Origin: Bryobacterales bacterium
GTDB taxonomy: Bacteria > Acidobacteriota > Terriglobia > Bryobacterales > Bryobacteraceae
Length of the DNA: 64,000 nucleotides
NCBI GenBank assembly: GCA_003157745.1
Contig: PMKM01000142.1
Location: forward strand, 15,953 to 79,952
Direction: 5' to 3'
Below the pieces are notes generated by a model. It searched no databases, had not been told where the DNA came from, and saw only the letters and a list, made by a program, of their open reading frames with translations. Below, piece after piece: positions 26,043-34,247 of this stretch; positions within the stretch are counted from its first letter, which is position 1; every line of letters starts with the position of its first letter. The position numbers and the translations under genes are program-made.

Positions 26043-26164
26043 TATGAAGAACCCGTCCCGTTCGAATTCGTGGCGGACCCGGCAATCGCGCGTCCCGACC
26101 GCCAAGCCCGCCGAGCCGTCCGCGCCTGCTGCATCCACTTTAATTGCAGTTAGTGCGGAATCTA

Positions 26165-26187
26165 ACGTTAAAAGGCGCTTTTAACGT
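26165..26187. promoter_or_regulatory. Near-perfect palindrome in a divergent promoter region (candidate operator)
   Basis: ACGTTAAAAG-GCG-CTTTTAACGT: perfect 10-bp arms around a 3-base centre, AT-rich in a GC-rich genome. It lies between two divergent genes (starts at 26042 and 26218), which suits a dimeric regulator binding site. A terminator is unlikely at this position. Confidence 0.5.
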
Positions 26188-26217
26188 GCTAATGTCCAAT
26201 CGCTACAACCGGTTGCA

Positions 26218-28104
26218 ATGCCGGTAGGGGCAAGGTACATTGGGGACGTCGGCATCCTATTCAAGACCGGAGCGCCTGGCTCTGAGCCGGCTCCGGGCTC
26301 GGCGGTGGACGCGCGCGAGGTTCGCGAGCAGCTCGACGCGGTCCTGACGTCGCCGCAGTTTGCCGGAGCGGCGCGCGCCCAGCAATTTCTGCGCTTCGTG
26401 GTGGAAGAGGCGCTGGCGGGCCGGTCGGGCGAGATCAAGGAAAGCGTGGTGGCGGTGCAGGTCTTCGGCCGCGCGGGCGACTTCGACTCCCGCAGCGACT
26501 CGGTGGTGCGTGCCCACGCCACGCACGTGCGCGAGCGGCTGCGCGAGTACTACCGGGAGCGAGGCGCGCGGGACGCGATCGTCATCGAACTCCCGCCAGG
26601 CACCTACGCGCCCGCTTTTCTGCCCGCGGCCGGATCGCCCGCCGCCCGGCACGTGTGGCGGCGTTGGGTGCTGCCGGTGGCGCTGGCGGCCGGACTGGCC
26701 GGCGCCGCGTGGGGAGCGTACGCCTGGTGGACGCGCGACACCGCGGTGCCGATCGCCGTGTTGCCGTTCGCATCGCTCGACGGCGCGGCGGAAGCGGACT
26801 ACCTGAACGAGGGCATTGCGGAGGACTTGATGACGGCGCTGGCCCGCGCGCCGGGCTTGCGAGTGGCGGCGCGCACCTCGGCCTTCCAGTTTCGCAAACC
26901 GGATGTGGGCGCGCGTTCCATAGGTCGCGAGCTGGGGGTCGGCTTCCTGATCGAAGGGAGCGTACGCGGCGGCTCGGATCATCTGAAGATCGCCGCGCGA
27001 CTGGTGAATGCGCGGAGCGGGTTCGACCTCTGGTCGGCGGATTGGGAAGGCCCGGCGGCCGATGCGCCGGTGTTCGAAGAACAGATTGTGCGGGAGGTTC
27101 GCCGGGCGTTGGGAAAACCGCCCGGCAAGCGGGAGGGCGCCGGCGCGGCGGCTGCCCGGCCGCCCGCGTCCGCAGCGCAGGAAGCGTACTGGCGGGGCAG
27201 GATACTGCTGAGCAAGCCGGTCGAGGTGCAGGCCGCCAGCATCCCGCTGCTCGAGAAGGCCGTCGAGGCCGATCCGCAATATGCGCCGGCGCGCGCGGCC
27301 CTGGCCACCGCGTACGTCATGGCGCTGTACCACGGGACGATCGGCGAGCGCGACGAAGCGTTGCGCAAGGCGCGGCGCGAGGGCGCGAGGGCGCTGGAGT
27401 TGGACCCTGGCTCTTCGGAAGCGTACGCGTCGCTGGCCATGATCGCTTTCGCTTTCGACCACGACTGGGCCGCGGCGCAGCGAGGCTTCGAACAGGCCCT
27501 GGAGCTGAACCCCAGCGACGCCCGCGCGCATCTGCAATATGCCATGGGCCTGGTGACGCGCGGGCGGTTCTCGAAGGCCATCGCGCACGCCGACCAGGCG
27601 CGGACGCCGGACCCGCTTTCCTTCGCCGCTTCCAACTACGTGGCGATCGCCCTATACTGCGCGGGCCGCTACGACGAGTCCATCGCCGCCGCGCGGCACA
27701 CGCTCGCCGCCGATCCCGGCTATGCCTCGGCCCACGTCGCCATCGGCCGCGGCCTGGCCGTCAAAGGGGACTTCGCGCACGCAGCCGCCGAGTTCGATCT
27801 GGCGTTGCGGAAATACGGACGGGAGCCGTGGATTCTGGGCCGCCTAGGCTACACGCTGGCCCGCGGCGGGCAGAGGGCCCAAGCCCTCGACATCGTCGAC
27901 GAGATCGACCGCCTGCAAGGTCCCGCCGTACAGACCGCCTTCATCTACGCGGGACTGGGCGACCGCCAGCGGGCACTGGACGCGCTCGACCGCGCGTTCG
28001 CGCAAGCGAACATCGATCTCAACTTCATGGGCGTCGATCCGATGCTGGCCAGCCTGCGCGCGGAACCCCGTTTTCTGGCGCTGAAGCGCCGCATGGGGCT
28101 GTGA
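26218..28104 (+). CDS. Winged-helix/TolB-like/TPR regulator
   Basis: 628 aa. Residues 30-125 hold the domain found at the N-terminus of many acidobacterial transcriptional regulators (VREQLDAVLTSPQFAGAARAQQFLRFVVEE to LREYYRERGARDAIVIELPPGTYAP). A membrane helix follows (VLPVALAAGLAGAAWGAYAWW), then a TolB/adenylate-cyclase-associated domain (PIAVLPFASLDGAAEADYLNEGIAEDLMTALARAPGLRVAARTSAF), and TPRs from about residue 310 to the end. Cytoplasmic DNA- or partner-binding domain with a periplasmic sensor part is the likely topology. Its upstream region holds a palindrome that it or another regulator may bind. Confidence 0.75.
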   Translation: MPVGARYIGDVGILFKTGAPGSEPAPGSAVDAREVREQLDAVLTSPQFAGAARAQQFLRFVVEEALAGRSGEIKESVVAVQVFGRAGDFDSRSDSVVRAHATHVRERLREYYRERGARDAIVIELPPGTYAPAFLPAAGSPAARHVWRRWVLPVALAAGLAGAAWGAYAWWTRDTAVPIAVLPFASLDGAAEADYLNEGIAEDLMTALARAPGLRVAARTSAFQFRKPDVGARSIGRELGVGFLIEGSVRGGSDHLKIAARLVNARSGFDLWSADWEGPAADAPVFEEQIVREVRRALGKPPGKREGAGAAAARPPASAAQEAYWRGRILLSKPVEVQAASIPLLEKAVEADPQYAPARAALATAYVMALYHGTIGERDEALRKARREGARALELDPGSSEAYASLAMIAFAFDHDWAAAQRGFEQALELNPSDARAHLQYAMGLVTRGRFSKAIAHADQARTPDPLSFAASNYVAIALYCAGRYDESIAAARHTLAADPGYASAHVAIGRGLAVKGDFAHAAAEFDLALRKYGREPWILGRLGYTLARGGQRAQALDIVDEIDRLQGPAVQTAFIYAGLGDRQRALDALDRAFAQANIDLNFMGVDPMLASLRAEPRFLALKRRMGL

Positions 28105-28231
28105 GCCGTGCGGCGGCGTCCCCACTCAGAAAGGAATCCGGCCGCCCGTATATGCTTTACCATGGCGTTGTGACTGTAACCCGACGGCGCTGGCCGAAGT
28201 GTTGGTCACTCGAGCGAGCGGGAGATTGGAG

Positions 28232-29803
28232 ATGAATCGACGGCGGTTCTTGCAGCAGGGCGCCGGAGCATGTCTGGCGGCGACGGCCGGGCGCGCCGCC
28301 GCGATATCGGAAGCGGGCGCGCGAGGGCCGCAATTCACAACCGCCAACGCGCGCTGGCAGGCGGCGTACGACAAGGCTCTGGCTATTCTCGCCGGCAATG
28401 TGCGAGTGCTGCCGCGGTATGGCCAGCCGGTGCTGATCGAGGGCGCCGAGTATCCGGGCATCTGGCTCGAATGCGCGCCGCAGGAAGCGCTCACTTACCG
28501 CAAGTTCCGTCCCGACGTGGCGCGCAACGGCCACCTGGCTTTCTTCGAGTTACAACGCGCGGATGGGCAGTTACCCGCATGTAATAAGTTATCCGAAGCG
28601 GGTTATGGACAGACGCAGATGGTGGTGCCGATTGCCGCCACGGCGTGGGAACTCGCACAGGCGACCGGCGACGACGAGTTACTGCACGCCACCTATGGCG
28701 CTTACTCGCGATGGGACGATTGGTTGATGCGTTATCGCAACACGCGCCAGACCGGCTTGGTCGAAGGCTTCTGTACTTATGACACTGGTCACGATAATAG
28801 CCCGCGCTGGGCAGGCATTCCGCCGCGATGTCCGGACAAGGACGCGAAGCGCTATCCTCCCATCGCTACCCTGCCGCGGCTTTGCCCGGATCTCTCGGCC
28901 ACGGTCTACGGCGGGCGGGTGGCGATGGCGGCGATGGCGAAGGCGCTCGGGAAAGGCGCGGAGGCCGACCGGTGGATCGAAAGCGCGGGGCGAATTCGCC
29001 GCCTGATTCTCTCCAGGTTGTATGTCGCGGAGGATGCCGCGTTCTACGACCTGGACGCGCAGGATCGCTTCGTCAAGATTCGCTGCGATATCCTGAGCCG
29101 CATGTGCGGCGAGCATGTTCCCGACCAAGCGCTCTTCGACGATCTCTGGACGCGCCAGATCCACAACCCACGCGCGTTCTGGGCGGCCTATCCGCTGCCA
29201 TCGGTTGCGCTCGACGACCCGCTGTTCGTTCGTCCCATCCCGCGCAATACGTGGGGCGGCCCGTCGCAGGCGTTGACGGCGCTGCGCGCGGGCCGCTGGT
29301 TCGATCACTATGGGCGCTCCGCGGAGTTCACTTTCCCGATGGATCGCTGGTGCGAGGCGATTCAGCGCGACATGACGTTCCGCCAGCAGATGGATCCGCT
29401 CGATGGCACCTTCACGAGCGATGGCTCACCCAACTACTCGCCGGTGTCGCTGGTGATGATCGATTACACCTGGCGGCTGGCGGGTGTGCGGGAAGATCTC
29501 GATACGTTGCACTGGAATGTGCGGCCCGGCCATCCCGCGGCGGAATCGGCGCGGTTCCGCGTGCGGACCGACGAGGGCGGGGAGGCCGAGATGCGCTACG
29601 ATGCGCGCGGGGCCGATCTTCGGTTGGGTGGCAAGCAACTCGGCCGCATAGAATCCGGCGTGGTCAGGCTGGTTACGAATCGGTCCGGGGCGCCGCGGGA
29701 GTTAGTCGGGATTAGTGAACAGCCGCAGAGGATCGTGATCCAATTGACCGGCCGGGTGGCACGGGAAGTGGCCGTGCGGCCGAATCAGAGGATTGCTCTC
29801 TGA
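28232..29803 (+). CDS. Tat-exported alpha/alpha-barrel glycoside hydrolase-like protein
   Basis: 523 aa. Begins with a twin-arginine signal (MNRRRFLQQGAGACLAATA) and continues as an alpha-toroid with blocks typical of MGH1-like/GH63-like trehalase-fold proteins: KLSEAGYGQTQMVVPIAATAWELAQATGDDELL, FCTYDTGHDNSPRWAGIPPRCPD, IPRNTWGGPSQALTALRAG and GSPNYSPVSLVMIDYTWRLAGV. The substrate is unknown. ATG at 28232 has a GGAG site 8 bases upstream and gives the Tat signal. The next gene is 47 bases on and may belong to the same transcript. Confidence 0.65.
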   Translation: MNRRRFLQQGAGACLAATAGRAAAISEAGARGPQFTTANARWQAAYDKALAILAGNVRVLPRYGQPVLIEGAEYPGIWLECAPQEALTYRKFRPDVARNGHLAFFELQRADGQLPACNKLSEAGYGQTQMVVPIAATAWELAQATGDDELLHATYGAYSRWDDWLMRYRNTRQTGLVEGFCTYDTGHDNSPRWAGIPPRCPDKDAKRYPPIATLPRLCPDLSATVYGGRVAMAAMAKALGKGAEADRWIESAGRIRRLILSRLYVAEDAAFYDLDAQDRFVKIRCDILSRMCGEHVPDQALFDDLWTRQIHNPRAFWAAYPLPSVALDDPLFVRPIPRNTWGGPSQALTALRAGRWFDHYGRSAEFTFPMDRWCEAIQRDMTFRQQMDPLDGTFTSDGSPNYSPVSLVMIDYTWRLAGVREDLDTLHWNVRPGHPAAESARFRVRTDEGGEAEMRYDARGADLRLGGKQLGRIESGVVRLVTNRSGAPRELVGISEQPQRIVIQLTGRVAREVAVRPNQRIAL

Positions 29804-29850
29804 CGAATAAGTGGCTCCGTTCGTATCCGCGCGAGTTACAATGGTCGAAC

Positions 29851-31389
29851 TTGCCGCCACTCTCCTCGACTGAACGCCAACTGACGCTGCGAGATCGCGT
29901 CAATATCTCCTGGGGCACAGCCGCTTGGCTGGTCCTGGTGCTGGCGTCGGTCTGTGCGCAGCCATTTACTCTGGGGTTCTATCTGGATGACTGGCCGGTG
30001 TGCGCGTTGGCCGCGAAAGCGGGCCCTCCCTTCAGTAAGGCGTTGCTGCGGTATGTGTATGCGATCGATTCGACACGTCCTGGATTGGTGCCCATCCGCT
30101 TTCTTCTCTCTTCGCTCTTTCGGGACCACGCGTTCCTATGGCAAGCCGGGTTACTGATCGCGAACTGCGCGATGGCGCTGGCGCTGGTATGGCTCGTCCG
30201 GGCGTTTCTGGGCGAGGGAGTGTCGAAGCATGGCATGTGGATCGGCGCAGTCTGGTTAGTCCTTCCCTGGAACGCGGCGGCATCGTTCTGGCCAACCTAT
30301 CTGCCCAGTGTCCTGGTGCTGCTCATGTTCGGTCTCCTCTGCGCGTATTCGATTCGGAGTTGGGACCGGCAGCGGCACAATGCGTTGTGGATGGGGGCCA
30401 TCTATCTATGGATATGTCTGAGTTATGAGGCTTTCTATTTCCAGTGGATCGCGCTGGCTCTGATTGGCCTGGCGATGGTGCATTTCGGGCGTGCCAGGCT
30501 CAGGGATGTGCTCTTCAGTTCCACAGGACTGCTGGTGGCGCAGATATGTGCGGCGTTGGTGCACGTGTTGATCGTGCCGGCGCCGGGCATGGAACGGCCG
30601 ATCGTCTCCGATTGGCTGAGGGTCGCCACTGGCGATCTGCTGACGATCATACCGACCATGTTCCGAAGCGCCTGGGAAGTTCGCGCTGCGATGTCGATTC
30701 TTGGGCGGGTCCTGATCGTCGTGTGGGCGTTCGAAGCGTATCGGTCGCGCAAGCCGGCGATGCTGGGATTCTGTTTTCTGGTGGGCGGCGTTCTGTCGAT
30801 CGTCGCGTTCGCTCTGGGCGGCCGCGGTGTGGCCGCCACCGGTGTCGACACGCGCACCTTGCTGATCTTCAATTACTGGTTTGTGCTTGGAGCGGCCGTC
30901 CTATCCGGATCCGCTCTGGCGCGCTCCGGACCGCGCATGAACGGTGCGATCGCGTTGGTGCTCGCCGGTCTTGGCGGGTCGCTCGCTTTCGCGCATGTCC
31001 TGCGAAGCCGCGATTGGGCCGCCGCATGGAGCATGGAAACGACGATTCTGGCCGACGCGCCTTTGGCCGATCTTCGGAGTACGCCGCCGGGCGCCACCGT
31101 TGTTTTCGCCGGCCAGGCATATGTGAACGGTGCGCCGATCTTCACTGCGGCGTGGGATCTCAATAGCGCGATGCCATGGAAATATCCCAGCCTCCAGGGG
31201 CGGACGTTTGTCGTGTACAACCCATACGCCGGGGCGCTCGCGTGGGATGCCGGCAAACTGGCATACGGGCGAGCGCACCCGCTTGCCGAAACACGCGACG
31301 TCTACATCTGGCAGCCCGCGCGACGCAGTTTCACGCGCGCAACCGGACCGTTTCGCATTCGCCCGGATCTGACCGTCGAAAGCCATTGA
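29851..31389 (+). CDS. Polytopic membrane protein of unknown function
   Basis: 512 aa, about ten membrane helices followed by a roughly 110-residue soluble C-terminal domain (ATVVFAGQAYVNGAPIFTAAWDLNSAMPWKYPSL to the end). An acidic pair after the first helix (GFYLDDWP) and FYFQWI in later helices resemble GT-C-fold glycosyltransferases, in which an Asp/Glu in the first loop binds the lipid-sugar donor. The start taken is TTG at 29851. Located between carbohydrate-active genes, so surface polysaccharide or lipid glycosylation is a reasonable guess, not a firm call. Confidence 0.6.
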   Translation: MPPLSSTERQLTLRDRVNISWGTAAWLVLVLASVCAQPFTLGFYLDDWPVCALAAKAGPPFSKALLRYVYAIDSTRPGLVPIRFLLSSLFRDHAFLWQAGLLIANCAMALALVWLVRAFLGEGVSKHGMWIGAVWLVLPWNAAASFWPTYLPSVLVLLMFGLLCAYSIRSWDRQRHNALWMGAIYLWICLSYEAFYFQWIALALIGLAMVHFGRARLRDVLFSSTGLLVAQICAALVHVLIVPAPGMERPIVSDWLRVATGDLLTIIPTMFRSAWEVRAAMSILGRVLIVVWAFEAYRSRKPAMLGFCFLVGGVLSIVAFALGGRGVAATGVDTRTLLIFNYWFVLGAAVLSGSALARSGPRMNGAIALVLAGLGGSLAFAHVLRSRDWAAAWSMETTILADAPLADLRSTPPGATVVFAGQAYVNGAPIFTAAWDLNSAMPWKYPSLQGRTFVVYNPYAGALAWDAGKLAYGRAHPLAETRDVYIWQPARRSFTRATGPFRIRPDLTVESH

Positions 31390-31434
31390 AGCGAATGTTC
31401 CACGTCCACACGCGCATCGGAACGAATTACTTTC

Positions 31435-32643
31435 TCAATGCCGGGTCTGGTGCGCGGCGGCTTCCCAGCGGCCGGCTATCAAGTCGACAACGCTGAGCCA
31501 GGCGCTGTCGGGATGCTCGAGTTGGCGGTAGAGCGTCAGATACTCGGGCTTCTTCGTCCCCATACCGGCGAAAGCGAGCAAGTAGATTCCGTCGGTCTCG
31601 AACTCCGCGATTTGCTCGCGATCCCATCTCTTCCGGTCGGCCAGATGAGGAGCCAGATAGTCGATGGCGGTCGCGAGCGTGGCGCCGCCCTTGCCCTGTG
31701 TGCTCCACAGGTCCACGCCCTGCGCTTGAGCGATGCGGCAAGTGGTGGCCATGGCTTCGGCGTTAGACGCCGAAGCGGAAAGCGGGCGGATGCGTTCTTC
31801 CTCGCGCACCGCGTTCCCGTCGGCGCCGAGCTGCCGGGGGAAGAGCGAGTCGCGGTAGTAGTTGAACGCCATCTGCACGCCGGCCTTATCGTCCAGGAAA
31901 GTGGCGATGGCGGCCACTTGCGCGGCCCACCAGGAAGCGCGCAGGCTGCCGCTGCCCCGCTCGTCCGTGCCAGTCTTGCTGCGCTCGAGCCAGCGCAGGT
32001 ATTCCTCGAACCACTTGCGCGTGGCGGCGGCTTCCTTCGCATCCCACTGTCCGCTCTGCGCCAGAAATTCCATGCCCTGCGCGGCGCGCACGAAGACGCG
32101 TCCATCGATCGAGCCGCCTCTGGCCTCATTGACGCCGCGGATGGCCTGCGCGTATTCGAGACTCGGATTCATGCGCGTCTTGGGACTGAGAAACCAGGCG
32201 TTGATGAGCCGCGCGGCATGCCGGCCGTAGCGCGGGTCGTCGAGAAAGAACGACGCCGCACCCAGCGTAAAGATGGAATCGCAGGTGGCGCTGAGCGCGT
32301 TCTTATTGGCCGTGAAACGGTCCGGGTTGACGCGTCCCTCGCGGCGAATCCACGGCGCGGCGGGATTGGCGGGATCGGGCCACCAGAAAGGCGCTTCGCC
32401 GTAGTAATCGTGCACGTCGAGGTTGACGCCCGGCGGACGGTCGGTGGTAACGCTCCAGGGGCCCTCGCGCAGGCGCTTATCGGCCTCCGCGCGCAGGTGG
32501 CGAACCGCGTCCACCGTCCAGGGTTCCTTGCGAAGAATGGCGCTGTGAATCGGTTCGGCTTCGTCCTCGGAGAGCAGCGTCATCGGGACACTGGCAGCTC
32601 CCAGACCGCAACAACCGAGGATGAGAAGCCCCGCTATTCTCAT
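31435..32643 (-). CDS. Secreted alginate lyase-family protein
   Basis: 402 aa. Signal peptide MRIAGLLILGCCGLGAASV, then the alginate_lyase (PL5-type) alpha-barrel: VNLDVHDYYGEAPFWWPDP, RFTANKNALSATCDSIFTLGAASFF, ARLINAWFLSPKTRMNPSLEYAQAIRGVNEARGGSIDGR. The last block holds the usual conserved Asn/Arg residues. Degrades or remodels a uronate-containing polysaccharide in the periplasm or outside (family knowledge); the real substrate need not be alginate. ATG at 32643 chosen for the signal; the open frame reaches to 33099 as antisense of the next gene. Confidence 0.8.
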   Translation of the reverse strand: MRIAGLLILGCCGLGAASVPMTLLSEDEAEPIHSAILRKEPWTVDAVRHLRAEADKRLREGPWSVTTDRPPGVNLDVHDYYGEAPFWWPDPANPAAPWIRREGRVNPDRFTANKNALSATCDSIFTLGAASFFLDDPRYGRHAARLINAWFLSPKTRMNPSLEYAQAIRGVNEARGGSIDGRVFVRAAQGMEFLAQSGQWDAKEAAATRKWFEEYLRWLERSKTGTDERGSGSLRASWWAAQVAAIATFLDDKAGVQMAFNYYRDSLFPRQLGADGNAVREEERIRPLSASASNAEAMATTCRIAQAQGVDLWSTQGKGGATLATAIDYLAPHLADRKRWDREQIAEFETDGIYLLAFAGMGTKKPEYLTLYRQLEHPDSAWLSVVDLIAGRWEAAAHQTRH

Positions 32644-32672
32644 TACTGCGATTGTAGCCGATGGCGCGCCGT

Positions 32673-33053
32673 TCACCGCGCGCGACGCTTTCGCTCGGCG
32701 GCGCGCACCTGCGCCTCGTTCATGCCGAAGTAGTGCGCTACCTCGTGCCACACGGTGTCCGCGACGAGTTGCGCCAGGTGCGCGGACGAGCGCGCCAGCC
32801 GCTCGTGCGGCCCCTGGAAGATCACGATGCGATCCGGCATGGCGAACGGCTCGAACACGCTGCGCTGGGTGAGCGGGCGCCCCTCGTACAAACCGAGCAG
32901 CGTTCCTCCGCGCGGCACCCGCCCACGCGCCAGTTGTCCGGCCGTGGGCTCCGCCTCCACCATCAGCGCCACGTTCTTCATCCGCCGCCGGAACCGCGCA
33001 GGAATCCGCGTGAACGCTTCGGCCACCATCGCATCGAATTCGTCCTGCCGCAT
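32673..33053 (-). CDS. Minimal gluzincin metallopeptidase-family protein (PF06262)
   Basis: 126 aa. Short zincin with HEVAHYFGMNE (His103, Glu104, His107, Glu113), the complete HExxHxxGxxE-type motif of the family. The opening EFDAMVAEAFTRIPARFRRRMKNVALMVE and the GRPLTQR and DRIVIFQGPHERLA blocks are standard. Cytoplasmic; biological role unknown. Lies 29 bases upstream of the alginate lyase-like gene on the same strand and may be cotranscribed. Confidence 0.85.
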   Translation of the reverse strand: MRQDEFDAMVAEAFTRIPARFRRRMKNVALMVEAEPTAGQLARGRVPRGGTLLGLYEGRPLTQRSVFEPFAMPDRIVIFQGPHERLARSSAHLAQLVADTVWHEVAHYFGMNEAQVRAAERKRRAR

Positions 33054-33092
33054 GGAAGTGGATCGACGCGGCTTGCGTACTTCCCGGCAACA

Positions 33093-33193
33093 ATTTCACT
33101 CATGCCTCGCAAGTCGCGTGGAACATCTCCAGCATGGCATGAATCGGGGTGGCGTTCGGAGCATCGCGCGGAGGAACGGCGCGCTCGGTCGTT
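33093..33193 (+). repeat. Direct repeat copy 1, left edge of the RiPP-like cassette
   Basis: Aligns without gaps to 38033-38133 (offset 4,940). A 50-base core, 33136-33185, is identical, and about 10 of 93 bases differ from 33101 on. Sequence outside the repeat does not align between copies. Both copies contain an open frame beginning MPRK and including HESGWRSEHRAEERRA, but the differences are mostly non-synonymous, so a DNA-level element is more likely than a small gene. Confidence 0.75.
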
Positions 33194-33252
33194 ATTGATA
33201 TCGAGAAGGCGGCGGTTCTCAGGCGACAGAACCGTCTCACAACTTACCGATT

Positions 33253-33408
33253 CTACGCAGCCGAACCTGGGATTTCAATCTTATCGAGCGATTGATCGAG
33301 GCCGACGGACTTCGTGTCGGAGAATCTCTTTGTATATACGCTCTTCGCATGGATGACATCGTGGCTGTTGTCGGCGGAGGTCCCGATGGCGCGAACAATG
33401 ACCATCAC
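33253..33408 (-). CDS. Possible small ORF, downstream of an overlapping small ORF
   Basis: 51 codons from a GTG at 33408, overlapping the stop of the ORF at 33405-33584. Composition looks protein-like (MVIVRAIGTSADNSHDVIHA then KSVYTKRFSDTKSVGLDQSL), not the Arg/Pro/Ala-rich pattern of antisense frames here. The two ORFs may be one frameshifted gene. No recognised family. Confidence 0.3.
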   Translation of the reverse strand: MMVIVRAIGTSADNSHDVIHAKSVYTKRFSDTKSVGLDQSLDKIEIPGSAA

Positions 33409-33584
33409 GGTGTCCTCCGGCGTTGATCAATCTGCGTCGCCATCTCCAGCCTGACGTCCACCTTCGCGCGTATGTGGAGAGTTTCGCCGTCATGATTCTT
33501 CGGAAACGCCGGCGTGATCTTGGCCGCGAGCGCGAAGAGCTGCTTCTTATCGACTTCAGTCAAGGGCATTGTGGCCGTTTCCAT
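33405..33584 (-). CDS. Possible small ORF divergent from the cassette promoter
   Basis: 59 codons from ATG 33584; a second ATG five codons in gives MPLTEVDKKQLFALAAKITP, then FPKNHDGETLHIRAKVDVRL. The composition is that of a real soluble protein. It runs opposite to the perfect promoter 32 bases away. No ribosome site of quality was seen. Unknown function; possibly an older gene truncated by the cassette. Confidence 0.35.
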   Translation of the reverse strand: METATMPLTEVDKKQLFALAAKITPAFPKNHDGETLHIRAKVDVRLEMATQIDQRRRTP

Positions 33585-33615
33585 TACTTTTTCATTTTTT
33601 TCGCCGACTTTTTTG

Positions 33616-33643
33616 TTGACACCCCCCCCGCCGAGTTTATAAT
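33616..33643 (+). promoter_or_regulatory. Perfect sigma-70 consensus promoter
   Basis: TTGACA (33616-33621), 16-base spacer with a run of eight C, TATAAT (33638-33643). Both hexamers are exact. Transcription would begin near 33650, about 112 bases upstream of the Cys-motif peptide gene. The AT-rich surroundings stand out in this GC-rich window. Confidence 0.8.
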
Positions 33644-33761
33644 TCTAAGAACGTTATGCTTCGGCATTAGCGCCAGGTATTTCAAATACCTACAGCCCGC
33701 TAAGGCGAGGATTAATGGCGCGTCTTCGAAGCTTAACCATTCTGAAAGGAGACCATAAGCG

Positions 33762-33917
33762 ATGATCGTTAACATTGGGGAGGTTATCCCGACCCGGGCC
33801 GAAATTCAACGGCACGCAAGCAACCGTCCGTCCAGCACCGCCCGTTGCGCCTGTGTCTGCTATGTTCAGGCCGGCGACGACTCCAGTGACGTGCACAAAG
33901 GGGCAAGCGCGGACTAG
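33762..33917 (+). CDS. Cys-motif small peptide, candidate RiPP precursor
   Basis: 51 aa, starting MIVNIGEVIPTRAEIQRHAS. AAAGGAG ribosome site at 33745-33751, 10 bases before ATG. The first about 25 residues look like a leader; the rest has ARCACVCYVQAG with Cys29, Cys31 and Cys33 and ends GASAD. It is preceded by a perfect promoter and followed, after 330 bases, by a radical SAM gene on the same strand, the usual order for precursor and maturase. It does not match SCIFF (six Cys) or another class I know. Precursor status is inference from context and Cys pattern. Confidence 0.6.
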   Translation: MIVNIGEVIPTRAEIQRHASNRPSSTARCACVCYVQAGDDSSDVHKGASAD

Positions 33918-33971
33918 TGAGAAGTCAAGCAGCGCCTTCGGGCACCTGCTCTGACCGCTCTTGAAATCGCG

Positions 33972-34009
33972 GGATACTCCCTGCCCATTACTATGAGCCG
34001 GGAGTATCC
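33972..34009 (+). terminator. Hairpin between peptide and maturase genes (attenuator-like)
   Basis: Perfect 10-bp stem GGATACTCCC/GGGAGTATCC (33972-33981 and 34000-34009), 18-base loop, no T-run. It could reduce read-through so that the peptide is made in excess over the enzyme. The remainder of 33918-34247 (330 bases) shows no further gene. Confidence 0.4.
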
Positions 34010-34247
34010 TGGGGCTTCGGCGATCGGGCCTCCGAGATGGTGTGAGCCCGAGGAAAGAAACGGCGTCCCGCAGCTCCGGTGTCACCGACACGCGCTCACG
34101 CGAGGGCTCGATTGCGGCGAACGTCCGTGTGCCCGCGTTTCCTGTTTAGGAACTTAGCCTGCCTGGGAAGCCGGCCCATCTGTGACGCCGCGCCGTCCCT
34201 GGGCGTACTGCCGGTATTCCCAAGAACCCGCAACCACGAGACTTAAA

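Noticed and set aside
26257-27588. 443-codon open frame on the minus strand
   Set aside because: Antisense to the winged-helix/TolB/TPR gene; no motif and Arg/Ala-rich.
33690-34091. 133-codon minus-strand ORF overlapping the small Cys-motif peptide
   Set aside because: No ribosome site or motif; the plus strand has a consensus promoter and a good ribosome site for the peptide.
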